Positions 18,101 through 26,248 are shown, counted from the first letter of the stretch. The stretch is DNA of 36,756 nt from an uncultured Bacteroides sp. (GCA_947074295.1 CAMTPC010000021.1:1-36756); one strand, 5' to 3'. The notes: a model not told the origin generated them from the sequence alone. A program made the numbers and translations.

Positions 18101-20660
18101 CCAACAGATCATCGTGCGCAGCGCCTCCAAGGCTCCATCGCTGACACTGGGTATCGACGGAGTGGACTATGGCAACGAATCGGTGATCCCCGTACGTCTA
18201 GGATTGTCGCAAATCAGAGACATGAAATCGAATATCGCCGCTGCCGACCAAACCAGCAAGGTGAAATACCTGCGCCTGCCTGTGTACACCAATAAGGTGA
18301 CATTCAGCAAGAGCACCTTTACCAATATAAAGAATGTGGCCAACAGCAATGACCACTACCGCAAGCTGATACTGATAGACAGCAACGACCCTATGGTGGT
18401 GAACCTCGCCGACAACAACATCGTGTTGGGCTACCTCAATTGGATAGACGTGAAGAAGAGCAATGCTGCCAACATGAACAGTCTGGGCATCTACTTCTAT
18501 TGTGACGCCAATGGCAACTTGCCCGTCAACCTGCGCGAAGGCTATACCTACACACTGAAATTCTTCATCAGCGAGTATGACGACTCCGAGAATACGGGCG
18601 ACTGCGAAGGCAGTGTGCTGATACCAATGAAGATAGTGCCCGAATACCAGATATGGAACGGCACCACCACGCAGCGCAACTATAACAATGATGCCAATTG
18701 GCTACGTGCCGAGCGCACCGATTTCTATGGTCCTACGACCTATACCAGCAATAATGTGAACTATCGCCAGTCGGATGTGTACAGCGCCGGAACCACCTAT
18801 GCCGAGACGCCACGCACCTCGTTCGTGCCCATCTACAACACGAAAATCATCATGCCGCCTAGCCGGGCACCTCGCCTCACCAACATCACACAGACCAGCT
18901 CCATCACTGTGGCCGATGTGTCGAAAGACACCCTGGTGATAGGTAGTGTGACACCGAAGATACAGAACGACCTGACCATCTATCCCCGTCAGACCGATGC
19001 CAACAGCGTGCCGTATTATCCCTGCCTGGCCTTCTATGCCAACCGCTGCGACACCGTGTACTTCCAGCCTGGAGGGGCGATGATCAACGCACAATACCTG
19101 ACCTACAACCGCGCTGTGGTAGACTTTGCCGTGAATATCAACCGCTGGTACTTGCTGGGATCGCCACTGAAAGGCGTTGTGGCAGGCGACATGTATACAC
19201 TCACCACACCGGGCACACAAAACACCTATGCCTTCGGGGCAGTGAACTATAGCACCACGCTGAACCACCGCTTCAAGCCCGCCGTGTATCAGCGTGCATG
19301 GGACAAGGTGTATGCCATCGCCTATCAGTTTGACAACCAGAGCAGTGTGGCATCCGCCCAAACCCAGCGCAACATGGCGATGAAAGCCACCTGGAGCACC
19401 GTGTTCAACGACGTGAATGTGCCCTATCTGCCTGGTACAGGATTCAGCATCAAGTCGCAACCCGAAACCACGGCGACCTATACGCAGAACATCTTCCGTC
19501 TGCCCAAGGCCGATACCCAATATGCCTACTACACCTATGACGGGCTGACCGACACGGGCGATAACACCGCAGTGACAGTGAACCGCACCAATGCCGGCAG
19601 GCTAGCCACCGATGGGCTGACAGCCAGCACCAACCTCACCGTGAGCCTCAGCGCCAGCAACTCCACGGGCAATGCTAATGGCAATGCCGAGAGCACCAAC
19701 AAGCTCTATCTGTTGGCCAACCCCTACATGTGCAACCTCAACATGCAAGCCTTCTTGACGGCACATAGCACCATCTTCGAGCAGCAGTACTGGCTACTCA
19801 CTGCCGACAGGCAGACGGGTGTGATTATGGGCGATGGCACGGTGAGCGTATCATCCAGCGGCACAGCGCCAACGGTAGGCCCCATGCAAGGCTTCTTCGT
19901 GCAACTCAAGAGCGGAGTAGCCGCCAATCCCACCGTGACCTATACCATAGCCATGATGGCGGACGGTGCTGCCCCCAGCACTGTTACCCGAGCCTCTGAT
20001 GAAAGCAGCGACAACGCCCGACAGCTCTATCTCGAAGCCGAGCGCGATGGTGTGACCTGCACCGCGCTGGTGAGACAGGTCGATGATGAAGATAAAAACG
20101 ACAATCAATACATGCTTAACCTCCCCACTCTTCTGGACGATAATATAGACATTCTGCCCATGGTCTATACTATCAGAGAGGGCGAGGCAATGCAAATACA
20201 TACACTGGATGGCGCCACCACTGTGCCGTTAGGCATCTACAGCAACAGCAACGAAGAGGTGGAACTACGCCTCAAGGGCACCGAGCATTTCGCCGGGCTG
20301 GCACTGTATGATGCGTTGACCCATACCTCCACGCCGCTCGATGACAATCCTACTTTGGTATTGCCAGGCAACACCAACGGCCGCTATCTGCTGGTCTTTG
20401 CCACAGATATCAATGAGGAGAGTGATCCGACACAGAGCATCACTGTATCGGCTATCGAAAGGGAAAGCATACTAGTGACATCGGACATCAATGACCCCAT
20501 CGAGGAAGTGATAATACATGACACCACAGGTAGAGTGTGCCACCATCAAACCAACATAAATACCAGCAGTCAGCTCATCTCGATGGCTGCGGGTACCTAT
20601 ATCGTGACTGTCAGGACGGCAGACACACTATATACTGCAAAGGTTTTAGTTCGAAGTTAA
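15177..20660 (+). CDS. Giant T9SS cargo protein encoded at the end of the fimbrial operon
   Basis: The protein has 1827 residues. It carries a cleavable signal peptide (MTRYIKILLLMCLSLCAP, cleavage near FYGQ). Residues about 30-430 are unrecognised and Thr/Ser/Tyr-rich. About 431-558 look like a jelly-roll carbohydrate- or ligand-binding fold (CPGTQLYLTAWVRN to DFVIDDIQVFMG). Family motifs follow: NNDANW (about 1170), C1283/C1291 in PCLAFYANRC, SPLKGVVAGDMY (1329-1340), VYQRAWDK (1370-1377), RLPKADT (1441-1447), LYLLANPYM (1510-1518). The last 70 residues (about 1758-1827) form a T9SS type A sorting domain ending AKVLVRS. It starts 19 nt after the preceding fimbrial gene and is followed by a terminator, so it belongs to the operon. 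A fimbria-tip or fimbria-associated adhesin, comparable in logic to P. gingivalis Mfa5, is the best guess. No von Willebrand A motif is seen. Confidence 0.87.
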   Translation: MTRYIKILLLMCLSLCAPQIFYGQTTLKRVASTKAAPGQPTVVSNGNGSVTDLQAAHVLRQTIYIAPYSTARRRLLPQVNQSSKMTQYMRWFPYDKKVALPTFSVQVGTLFADATNGYYLNGGTNSANIRPEIDYNFIGRTVACDISKTAGTLASNVLTEPQLDYRMIFDIRSAKEISDQLMATDTINALEMHDIFAPIGRPLLIGPAYAYTTISQNYGSGTSAYTVARQSNYFVYNSSTGTYLETKSGNTTAITDFYWYCAETKTTITTSSAIMPGSNGTITPSTVYNGQILALAAYTGAATTRTWYLMNTAGKCITKFKINYQNTDTYGPKKDGFAQYTPENLAAKYKLLSERRFDYETYPAGSGFKIFKSYGLNWDECTYGYYNQDAGNPDWSQYAFISTTSSAMSNSWTYSNVYDRLYERTNKVTMGMMYYVDASEVQGIVSKLDISSAACPGTQLYLTAWVRNVNNKGKLGPNLNFEVVGYNNSTGKDEVLRGFTTGTMDVDGTNGNSWYQVFFPVTVPQKDYTRLYFQIVNNQLGSDGNDFVIDDIQVFMGMPSASAQRRSPMCGKQAVVNINLDYTKLANIIALNSKGYTTQAVSYCIADKQVYDNYLEGIDKKGNTVPVANRTTANALNESRILLYSGADINGSSYFNYFVFRYNQDSIAGGGIGNYKNIYALQPDSTLYKDIDTYNTYYTTEMIKQRTKVFRQNSSIPTLSFQTTLQGSADMPIATGREYYIIFNKDAMQISEATFNGTGSLLSASDISTLTNMSSYNTSDNCALFTTVKLRGTSAVEMNGLGTLYDAGTDVCANTRPTFAINTLAYMENGVRKTVGASAMGIVFDWYKGTISELERKIYAASGASGYQVVTENSSGAFSVKDALSIFRSYYTSAGEIEYFPAVGTYTAAMRALLIALCNDSKTSSFCNDNTLSLYSQSYSPNLGSEAGMMYYYVAIPFKGTIIESDILKLICMEPQQIIVRSASKAPSLTLGIDGVDYGNESVIPVRLGLSQIRDMKSNIAAADQTSKVKYLRLPVYTNKVTFSKSTFTNIKNVANSNDHYRKLILIDSNDPMVVNLADNNIVLGYLNWIDVKKSNAANMNSLGIYFYCDANGNLPVNLREGYTYTLKFFISEYDDSENTGDCEGSVLIPMKIVPEYQIWNGTTTQRNYNNDANWLRAERTDFYGPTTYTSNNVNYRQSDVYSAGTTYAETPRTSFVPIYNTKIIMPPSRAPRLTNITQTSSITVADVSKDTLVIGSVTPKIQNDLTIYPRQTDANSVPYYPCLAFYANRCDTVYFQPGGAMINAQYLTYNRAVVDFAVNINRWYLLGSPLKGVVAGDMYTLTTPGTQNTYAFGAVNYSTTLNHRFKPAVYQRAWDKVYAIAYQFDNQSSVASAQTQRNMAMKATWSTVFNDVNVPYLPGTGFSIKSQPETTATYTQNIFRLPKADTQYAYYTYDGLTDTGDNTAVTVNRTNAGRLATDGLTASTNLTVSLSASNSTGNANGNAESTNKLYLLANPYMCNLNMQAFLTAHSTIFEQQYWLLTADRQTGVIMGDGTVSVSSSGTAPTVGPMQGFFVQLKSGVAANPTVTYTIAMMADGAAPSTVTRASDESSDNARQLYLEAERDGVTCTALVRQVDDEDKNDNQYMLNLPTLLDDNIDILPMVYTIREGEAMQIHTLDGATTVPLGIYSNSNEEVELRLKGTEHFAGLALYDALTHTSTPLDDNPTLVLPGNTNGRYLLVFATDINEESDPTQSITVSAIERESILVTSDINDPIEEVIIHDTTGRVCHHQTNINTSSQLISMAAGTYIVTVRTADTLYTAKVLVRS

Positions 20661-20683
20661 TTAAAGGTTTTTTATCAGGAGAC

Positions 20684-20730
20684 AAGAGACCCGCACAATA
20701 CCTGTTACAAGGTTATTATGCGGGTTTCTT
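20684..20730. terminator. Bidirectional terminator between fimbrial operon and AraC gene
   Basis: AAGAGACCCGCA (20684-20695) pairs with TGCGGGTTTCTT (20719-20730) over 12 bp with one G-U pair. The loop contains further pairing. The right arm ends in T-rich sequence, with another T-run at 20738-20745. It lies between the 3' ends of two convergent genes, 24 nt after the giant gene's stop. Confidence 0.85.
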
Positions 20731-20798
20731 TATGCGATTTTTTTTGAGTGAGCGTGGTTGGTGCAGTGAGTAAGGCTGAGCAGCGAAATGAACAAAGG

Positions 20799-21674
20799 TC
20801 AGTAAGTCTGGGCAGACACATCTTCACCACTATGGGCTTTTCGAAAAGTGCCCGGCGACACACCTTTGAGGCGCTTGAAAACCCGATTGAAATATGGGAT
20901 ATTATCAAATCCTGACGCATAGCACACGTCCGAGATAGTCAGCCTTTGTTCGGCCAGCAGTTGACAAGCCAGGTCGATGCGGTGCTCATTGAGATAGGTA
21001 ATGAAGGTTTTGTTAGTGGCTTTCTTGAAGAATACACAAAACGAGGCACGGTTCATGCCGATGTGGCGTGCCATGTCATCGAGGGTGATGCTTCGCTTGG
21101 CGTTGCATGTCACATAGATCTCTATCTGGCGCAAGCGCTCTTTCTCTTTATCGGGTTGGCGTTGCTGCCCTACCACGGTCTGCTTGGCACTATCGCTCAT
21201 CATCAACAGCAGTCGCAGGAAAGAGACCGCTTTCTCGGCATCACTCTGCACCCGCATGCGTTTCAATATATCCGATAACGAGTCGGCTGTCTGCTGATCG
21301 TATTTTATCGCCGCATCAGTCGATTTGAGCCGCTCGATGGGCATCGCCAATTCGGCAAAACAATGGGCACAGCGATTGAGCAGTGCGGTGTCAAACTTGA
21401 CGGTGATATTGGCGATGCGTCCCCGATGATCGGTGACATTTCCATCAAAATACCAACAATGAGGAATGCCGGGCGGAATCAATATGACTTCGCCGCTATC
21501 GAAAGGCTCGGAGGTGTCGCCGATAAGACGGATACCTGTGCCATAGATAATGTAGGACAGTTCCCAAGTGGATTGATGGTGCAGACCGATCTGTTCCTTG
21601 GGATCGAGGTGCACATAGTCGAAGACGAAGGAAGTAGGTCCATCGGTTGTATTATTTTTGTTCTTCTCTTTCAT
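20799..21674 (-). CDS. AraC-family transcriptional regulator with N-terminal cupin
   Basis: The protein has 291 residues. The N-terminal half is a cupin-type sensor domain (IGLHHQSTWELSYIIYGTG, then VILIPPGIPHCW, about 30-75). The C-terminal about 100 residues hold two helix-turn-helix units: ITLDDMARHIGMNRASFCVFFKKATN and LTISDVCYASGFDNIPYFNRVFKRLKGVSPGTFR, the second being the AraC signature. It is divergent from the acyltransferase/VOC pair across a 126-nt region with three ATAGTG repeats at 21-bp spacing, the usual geometry of AraC-family sites. Self-regulation and control of the divergent pair are therefore likely. The ligand is unknown. It is convergent with the fimbrial operon, with no sign that it controls it. 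Confidence 0.9.
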   Translation of the reverse strand: MKEKNKNNTTDGPTSFVFDYVHLDPKEQIGLHHQSTWELSYIIYGTGIRLIGDTSEPFDSGEVILIPPGIPHCWYFDGNVTDHRGRIANITVKFDTALLNRCAHCFAELAMPIERLKSTDAAIKYDQQTADSLSDILKRMRVQSDAEKAVSFLRLLLMMSDSAKQTVVGQQRQPDKEKERLRQIEIYVTCNAKRSITLDDMARHIGMNRASFCVFFKKATNKTFITYLNEHRIDLACQLLAEQRLTISDVCYASGFDNIPYFNRVFKRLKGVSPGTFRKAHSGEDVSAQTY

Positions 21675-21690
21675 ACCAGTCCATTGAGGT

Positions 21691-21706
21691 TATATTTGCA
21701 AATATA
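21691..21706. promoter_or_regulatory. Perfect 16-bp palindrome with TAnnTTTG on both strands
   Basis: TATATTTGCAAATATA is an exact palindrome. Each strand reads TATATTTG, matching the Bacteroidetes -7 box TAnnTTTG. On the minus strand it would place a start point a few bases upstream of the AraC ATG (21674). On the plus strand it could drive the acyltransferase. It may be a promoter, an operator or both. Confidence 0.55.
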
Positions 21707-21751
21707 GTGCAAGTATTATAAACGATAGTGCAAAAGTGGGGACAGATAGTG
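21704..21751. promoter_or_regulatory. Three direct repeats of ATAGTG(CAA) at 21-bp spacing, candidate AraC operator
   Basis: ATAGTGCAA occurs at 21704-21712 and 21725-21733, and ATAGTG at 21746-21751. Both steps are exactly 21 bp, two helical turns, so all face the same side of the helix. The first copy overlaps the palindromic promoter box and the third ends 3 nt before TAACTTTG at 21755. AraC-type regulators commonly bind direct repeats about 21 bp apart next to the promoter. Confidence 0.65.
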
Positions 21752-21754
21752 AGA

Positions 21755-21762
21755 TAACTTTG
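21755..21762 (+). promoter_or_regulatory. -7 box TAACTTTG for the acyltransferase/VOC operon
   Basis: TAACTTTG matches TAnnTTTG, 38 nt before the ATG at 21801. No good -33 TTTG is present upstream, as expected if an activator bound to the adjacent ATAGTG repeats replaces it. Confidence 0.6.
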
Positions 21763-21800
21763 CGAAGACAGAAAAAGCAGAATCTATTATACTATTGATC

Positions 21801-22964
21801 ATGACAACCAATACATTAACATCCAAACCACGCTATGAGATACTTGATGGGCTACGCGGTGTAGCTGCCATGCTGGTGGTGGCCTATCATCTACTAGAGA
21901 CCTACTCGACTGGCCCTGTAGATCAAGTTTTGAACCATGGCTATCTGGCGGTCGATTTCTTTTTTGTCCTCTCGGGGTTTGTCATTGGCTATGCCTATGA
22001 CGATCGTTGGAAAGGGCTAAGCATCAAGGACTTCTTCGTACGCCGATTAGTACGTCTGCAACCCATGGCCATCATGGGGACGTTGGTGGGTGCGGCATTG
22101 TTTTACTTCGCTGCCTCGGACGCTTTTCCACTGATCCTAGAAACGCCGTGGTGGAAGGTGGTGATCATGATCGTGCTGGGTTGCTTCATGTTTCCCACAC
22201 CGCCATCCATGGATATCCGTGGCTGGTGGGAGGTCAACTCGCTCAACGGCCCGATGTGGTCGCTGATGTGGGAATATTTGGCTAATATCCTCTACGCCTT
22301 GTTCGTGCGCCGTTTCTCCAAAATAGGATTAGCCATCTTCGTTGCGCTATCCGCCTATCTCACCATCGACATCGCCTTCAACATCGATGTGTTCGGGTTG
22401 CTGAGTGAACGTACCAAATATGCACACACCTTTATAGGAGGCTGGAGCGTGACTCCCGAACAGCTTTACATCGGTATCTCGCGCCTGCTCTATCCCTTCT
22501 TTATGGGTTTGTTGCTGTCGCGTCTCAATGTGCTGATCCGCATGAAAAGAGGCTTCTACTGGTGCTCGCTCTTCATCACCGCCATCTTGGTGATGCCGCG
22601 CATCGGGGGCACTGAGCACATGTGGATGAATGGTGCCTACGAAGCCATCGTGGTGCTGTTCCTATTCCCACTGATCGTGATGATGGGAGCAGGTAGTCCC
22701 ATCACGGGCACGCGTTCCGTCAAGCTCTGCCAGTTTTTGGGCGAGATCTCGTATCCGCTGTACATCACTCACTTTCCATTGATCTATATGCAGATAGCTT
22801 GGGCTAAAAATCATCCCGATGCTCCACTGGGCACGCATGTGTTCTTGGCAGTGTGCATCTTCTTCCTCTCCATAGCAGTGGCCTATGCTTGCCTACGTCT
22901 GTATGACGAACCTGTGCGCGAATGGCTGAGACTGCGCTTCATCGTGAAAAAGAAAACCAATTAA
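21801..22964 (+). CDS. Acyltransferase family 3 membrane protein
   Basis: The protein has 387 residues. The ATG at 21801 is preferred to the TTG two codons upstream. The N-terminus has the family signature (YEILDGLRGVAAMLVVAYHLLE, then LAVDFFFVLSGFVIGYAY), including the His of the first helix and the FFxLSGF motif. About ten hydrophobic segments follow, and the end (SVKLCQFLGEISYPLYITHFPLIYM) is also typical of PF01757. Members O-acylate sugars, polysaccharides or other exported molecules at the inner membrane. The substrate is unknown. It is followed after 11 nt by a VOC protein and is probably controlled by the divergent AraC regulator. Confidence 0.9.
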   Translation: MTTNTLTSKPRYEILDGLRGVAAMLVVAYHLLETYSTGPVDQVLNHGYLAVDFFFVLSGFVIGYAYDDRWKGLSIKDFFVRRLVRLQPMAIMGTLVGAALFYFAASDAFPLILETPWWKVVIMIVLGCFMFPTPPSMDIRGWWEVNSLNGPMWSLMWEYLANILYALFVRRFSKIGLAIFVALSAYLTIDIAFNIDVFGLLSERTKYAHTFIGGWSVTPEQLYIGISRLLYPFFMGLLLSRLNVLIRMKRGFYWCSLFITAILVMPRIGGTEHMWMNGAYEAIVVLFLFPLIVMMGAGSPITGTRSVKLCQFLGEISYPLYITHFPLIYMQIAWAKNHPDAPLGTHVFLAVCIFFLSIAVAYACLRLYDEPVREWLRLRFIVKKKTN

Positions 22965-22975
22965 TAATAGATAGT

Positions 22976-23362
22976 ATGATTAAAATAGACCATATCGCCA
23001 TTCATGTGAATGAGCTGGAAGCAGTAAAAGACTTCTTTATCCAATATTTCAAAGCGAAAGCCAATGACTTGTACGTGAATCCTATAAAGGGGAACCGAAG
23101 CTATTTCCTGAGCTTCGACAATGACACACGCCTGGAGATCATCAACAAGCCTGGACTGAGATGTGTAGATCGTGATTTCCAGGAATACGGCTATCACCAT
23201 CTGGCATTCAGCATCGGTGGCAAGGACAAGGTGGACAAGCTGACACAGCTATTGCAAGACGGTGGCTACGAGGTGATGAGCGGCCCTCGCCTCACGGGCG
23301 ATGGCTACTACGAGAGCTGTGTCCAAGGGCCAGAAAATATCCTGCTAGAGATTACTGAATGA
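22976..23362 (+). CDS. VOC (glyoxalase/bleomycin-resistance) family protein
   Basis: The protein has 128 residues. The ATG at 22976 is chosen because the family fold starts at once (MIKIDHIAIHVNELEAVKDFFIQYF); the upstream in-frame extension overlaps the acyltransferase. Two beta-alpha-beta-beta-beta modules are visible, with likely metal ligands His (DHIAIHV), Glu (RLEIINK), His (YHHLAFS) and Glu (LLEITE). Members include lactoylglutathione lyases, epimerases and resistance proteins, so the reaction cannot be set from sequence alone. It is probably cotranscribed with the acyltransferase. Its stop is separated by one base from the convergent beta-barrel gene. Confidence 0.85.
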   Translation: MIKIDHIAIHVNELEAVKDFFIQYFKAKANDLYVNPIKGNRSYFLSFDNDTRLEIINKPGLRCVDRDFQEYGYHHLAFSIGGKDKVDKLTQLLQDGGYEVMSGPRLTGDGYYESCVQGPENILLEITE

Positions 23363-23363
23363 A

Positions 23364-24173
23364 TCAGTTGAACACATTAAAGACCAATCCTAGCACAAAA
23401 TAGGGTTTGTTGTAGGTGGGATTGTAGGTGGCTGTACCCCAGATGGCCAGATCGAAATGGTTGAGGTCGAGGAGTTTCTTCTCGGCACGCAGGGTGAGGT
23501 TGGAGAAATGGAAGCCACGAGGGTAGTCGGGGTCATCTACATCCTTATTGGGCAGGAAGTAAGGTGATGAGAAAGGGACGGCCCCTACCACAGCTTGCAT
23601 ATCTATCCAGTTGGCAATGGAGAAGTCATAGGTCAGTTCGAAATAGGAGGAGAAATAACGTTTGCCGAATCCCACGAACTGGTCTTCTTCGTTGTACAGC
23701 CATTCGCGGTCTTTCTTTCCGGCGATGATGGTGCTCCAGCCGATGGTCAACGGAAAGCGTTCGCTGATCGTATAGCTGATATGGGCATCGATGACATGTC
23801 CACTGCGCCAACGACGTCCCCATCGAGACATCAGCTCATGATGGTCGATTCCCTTCGAATAATTGTCTGTCAATGAGATACCCAGATGATCATTGAAGTC
23901 ATAGCCCACATAGAGGGCCGTCTCCATATACCCCATCTTGGAGGAGATCAGATTCCAGCCGCCGATATAGGCACCCTTCCAGCCGACAGTGACTTCGGGC
24001 ATAAAGGCGATACTGCTGTTTTCGGTCGGCACACCGCGCCACATGTAGGATGTGGCGATATCACCTCGGAATGAAATCTGTGGTTTGTCCTGCGCCCATA
24101 GCAGGTTATTTAGAAGAAAAAAGAGTGAAATAAACAGTAATCTCTTAGCCTGTATCAAAATCTGTGTCTGCAT
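23364..24173 (-). CDS. Outer-membrane beta-barrel protein (TorF/Gcw_chp porin-like)
   Basis: The protein has 269 residues with a signal peptide (FISLFFLLNNLLWAQ, cleavage after AQ). The mature N-terminus SFRGDIATSYMWRGVPTENSSIAFMPEVTVGW resembles the opening of the TorF/Gcw_chp putative porins (a strand with an xYxWRG motif). Alternating amphipathic strands with many aromatic residues run through the whole chain, and it ends in VLGLVFNVFN. Function in the cell is unknown; diffusion of a small solute is the usual guess for such barrels. Transcribed alone from a TACTTTTG box 30 nt upstream. Confidence 0.75.
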   Translation of the reverse strand: MQTQILIQAKRLLFISLFFLLNNLLWAQDKPQISFRGDIATSYMWRGVPTENSSIAFMPEVTVGWKGAYIGGWNLISSKMGYMETALYVGYDFNDHLGISLTDNYSKGIDHHELMSRWGRRWRSGHVIDAHISYTISERFPLTIGWSTIIAGKKDREWLYNEEDQFVGFGKRYFSSYFELTYDFSIANWIDMQAVVGAVPFSSPYFLPNKDVDDPDYPRGFHFSNLTLRAEKKLLDLNHFDLAIWGTATYNPTYNKPYFVLGLVFNVFN

Positions 24174-24202
24174 TATCCTGGTTCGTTTTCTGAATCAGGG
24201 CG

Positions 24203-24210
24203 CAAAAGTA
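24203..24210 (-). promoter_or_regulatory. -7 box TACTTTTG for the beta-barrel gene
   Basis: The reverse complement reads TACTTTTG, an exact TAnnTTTG match, about 30 nt upstream of the ATG at 24173. The -33 element is not clear. Confidence 0.55.
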
Positions 24211-24290
24211 CATTAATATTCAACAAGTTGCATCTTGAATTTTCCTAAAGAGTGTGATAGATGCTTATAGGCTACCTTCAATACCTCGTC

Positions 24291-26222
24291 TCACTCCACC
24301 GTCATCCTGTCTGCATTCATCCGCACCATATATTGTTGGATGATGGCTTTCAACTCTTGCTCCATCGTGGCTTGCATCGGTATATCGGTACCCAGAAGAT
24401 TGTCCTTGAGCAGACGATCGGTCTTGAAGGCGTAGATGGCGATGGTCTTCTCGCCGTCAAACTGCAACATATAATCGCCCTTGAAGTATTGGTAGATGCC
24501 GTTGTTGTGGTTCACGGCATAGGTATCCTCGGCAGGTGTTTCTAGCAGGTTGCAGCCAAACGCCACGAAGGGTTGGTCGTAGCCCAAATAGCCCAACACG
24601 GTGGGCATGATATCGATCTGCTGAGCGATGGACTCCACGTGTCCTTGCAGCTCGCCATCGGGTGTGAAGAAGATGATGGGCACGCCATAGCGGCCGGCAT
24701 CGGTCAGGTATTCGGGATGATCGCTCTGGTTGGTATGGTCGGCAGTGATGACAAACAGGGTGTTGTCGTACCAGGGTTGTGTGGCGGCTTTCTCGAAGAA
24801 GAGGCGCAGAGCGTTGTCGGTGTATCGCACGCACTTATGGATAGGCAGATTTTCCTCGGGATAGATGTCTTTATAGCGTTCGGGGATCACATAGGGATGA
24901 TGCGACGAAGCGGTGAAGATACCCGTAGTGAAGGGCTGGGGAAACTCGGACATCTTATCGGCGAAGTATTGCATGAACTCTTCGTCCCAGATGGCCCAGT
25001 TACCATCGAAATGGTCATCGTTGTTGTAGTCCTCGCGACCGAAATAGTCGGGATAGCCCACCGAGCGGGCATAGGCCTGGAAGCCCATAGAACCATTGCG
25101 CGCGCCATGGAAGAAGGCGGTATAGTAGCCTTTCTTCTTGAGCTCGCTGCCGATACCCGAAAGCTTGTTGAGCGAAGCGGGGGTCAGGAAGAAGGGTTCG
25201 ATGAAACGGGGAATGCCCGAAAGGATAGAAGGCAACCCGTCGATGCTCTGCTGGCCATTGGCGAAGGTATACTCCCACGTGAGGCTGCGTTGTATCAGCG
25301 AGTCGAGGAAGGGTGTGTAGCCCTTGTATGCGCCATCGGCCTCTAGTTGCGTATTGAGCGCGCCGATGTATTCCTTACCAAAGCTCTCTACAACCAGTAC
25401 CACTACATTCTTGGGGCGGAACGCCACACTGTCGGCAGGCTGATGCACGGGTGTGAAGACGGCTTCCATTGTGGCCTCATCGGCATAGTAGTGGGGTTCG
25501 GTAAAGGGTTTCTTTCCAAACGTACGGAAGATGGAGAAGGGGGTATTGAGCACGATGGCTGTCTCGGCAGGACGGTTGACGTACTGGTTGGCATTGCTGA
25601 TGGTGATGGGACGCACATCGCGACCGATACCGCCACGCATACCAAAGATGATGAACGGCGTAACGGCCAGCATCAATACGGTGTTGAAAATATAGTAGGT
25701 GAGCAGGCGCGGACGAGGCTCTACACGGGGCGTGCGGTAACACTTCCATAGGAAGAAACCAAAGGCTACGAATAGCAGTGCCAAGTACCAATGGCGCACG
25801 ATCTCGATGCCGAAGATGCCAGCTAGGTTGTCTTCGTTGGCAAACTGGCTGAACACAGAGGCTGTGGTGCGGCGGCCCGAGAACTGGAAGTACACGGTAT
25901 CGACCAGATTGGCTCCGATGGCGATGAGATTGACCACCAAGTAGATCCACTTGATGACACGCTCGTAAACGGGATTCTCCTTATAGTGCAGCGGGAAGAG
26001 CAGCAACACCACCCACAACACATTGAGGTACATGATGGCTGAGGTATCGAACACTAGTCCGCCACGCGACATTTCCCAGAGGTGGGCAAAACTGAGGTCG
26101 GTGAAATAGCTGAGATTCTCCCAGACAAAGACCAAGCGGCACACCATGAAACTGATATAAACGAGCAGTATATTGACAACGAGAGCAATCGGAGTAGAAA
26201 AGAGTGTCTTGAAACGATTCAT
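24291..26222 (-). CDS. LTA synthase/MdoB-like sulfatase-fold phosphotransferase
   Basis: About 643 residues. The frame extends to 26330, but a TATCTTTG promoter box lies inside that extension, so the start is the ATG at 26222 or the one at 26228. Five hydrophobic helices occupy about residues 10-180 (IALVVNILLVYISFMV and following). The extracytoplasmic sulfatase-fold domain follows: NVVVLVVESFGKEY (metal-binding Glu), NGQQSIDGLPSIL (catalytic Ser at the nucleophile position, as usual in Bacteroidetes members), FFHGARNGSMGF and FVITADHTN (metal-binding Asp-His). LtaS and MdoB relatives transfer glycerol phosphate or phosphoethanolamine to envelope glycans or lipids; which one applies here is not clear. 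Bacteroidetes make no classical lipoteichoic acid, so the name reflects fold only. Confidence 0.88.
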   Translation of the reverse strand: MNRFKTLFSTPIALVVNILLVYISFMVCRLVFVWENLSYFTDLSFAHLWEMSRGGLVFDTSAIMYLNVLWVVLLLFPLHYKENPVYERVIKWIYLVVNLIAIGANLVDTVYFQFSGRRTTASVFSQFANEDNLAGIFGIEIVRHWYLALLFVAFGFFLWKCYRTPRVEPRPRLLTYYIFNTVLMLAVTPFIIFGMRGGIGRDVRPITISNANQYVNRPAETAIVLNTPFSIFRTFGKKPFTEPHYYADEATMEAVFTPVHQPADSVAFRPKNVVVLVVESFGKEYIGALNTQLEADGAYKGYTPFLDSLIQRSLTWEYTFANGQQSIDGLPSILSGIPRFIEPFFLTPASLNKLSGIGSELKKKGYYTAFFHGARNGSMGFQAYARSVGYPDYFGREDYNNDDHFDGNWAIWDEEFMQYFADKMSEFPQPFTTGIFTASSHHPYVIPERYKDIYPEENLPIHKCVRYTDNALRLFFEKAATQPWYDNTLFVITADHTNQSDHPEYLTDAGRYGVPIIFFTPDGELQGHVESIAQQIDIMPTVLGYLGYDQPFVAFGCNLLETPAEDTYAVNHNNGIYQYFKGDYMLQFDGEKTIAIYAFKTDRLLKDNLLGTDIPMQATMEQELKAIIQQYMVRMNADRMTVE

Positions 26223-26248
26223 CACCATGTATATTTTGTTTTGGAGGG

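Noticed and set aside
18702-19520. 272-codon open frame on the minus strand
   Set aside because: Antisense shadow of the giant T9SS gene; Gly/His/Val-rich composition typical of such shadows.
24218-24240. ATTCAA / TTGAAT hairpin after the LTA-synthase-like gene as terminator
   Set aside because: Only 6 bp, AT-only stem mostly, and it overlaps the region upstream of the beta-barrel promoter; too weak.
24573-25346. 257-codon open frame on the plus strand
   Set aside because: Antisense shadow of the LTA-synthase-like gene, whose motifs are clear on the minus strand.
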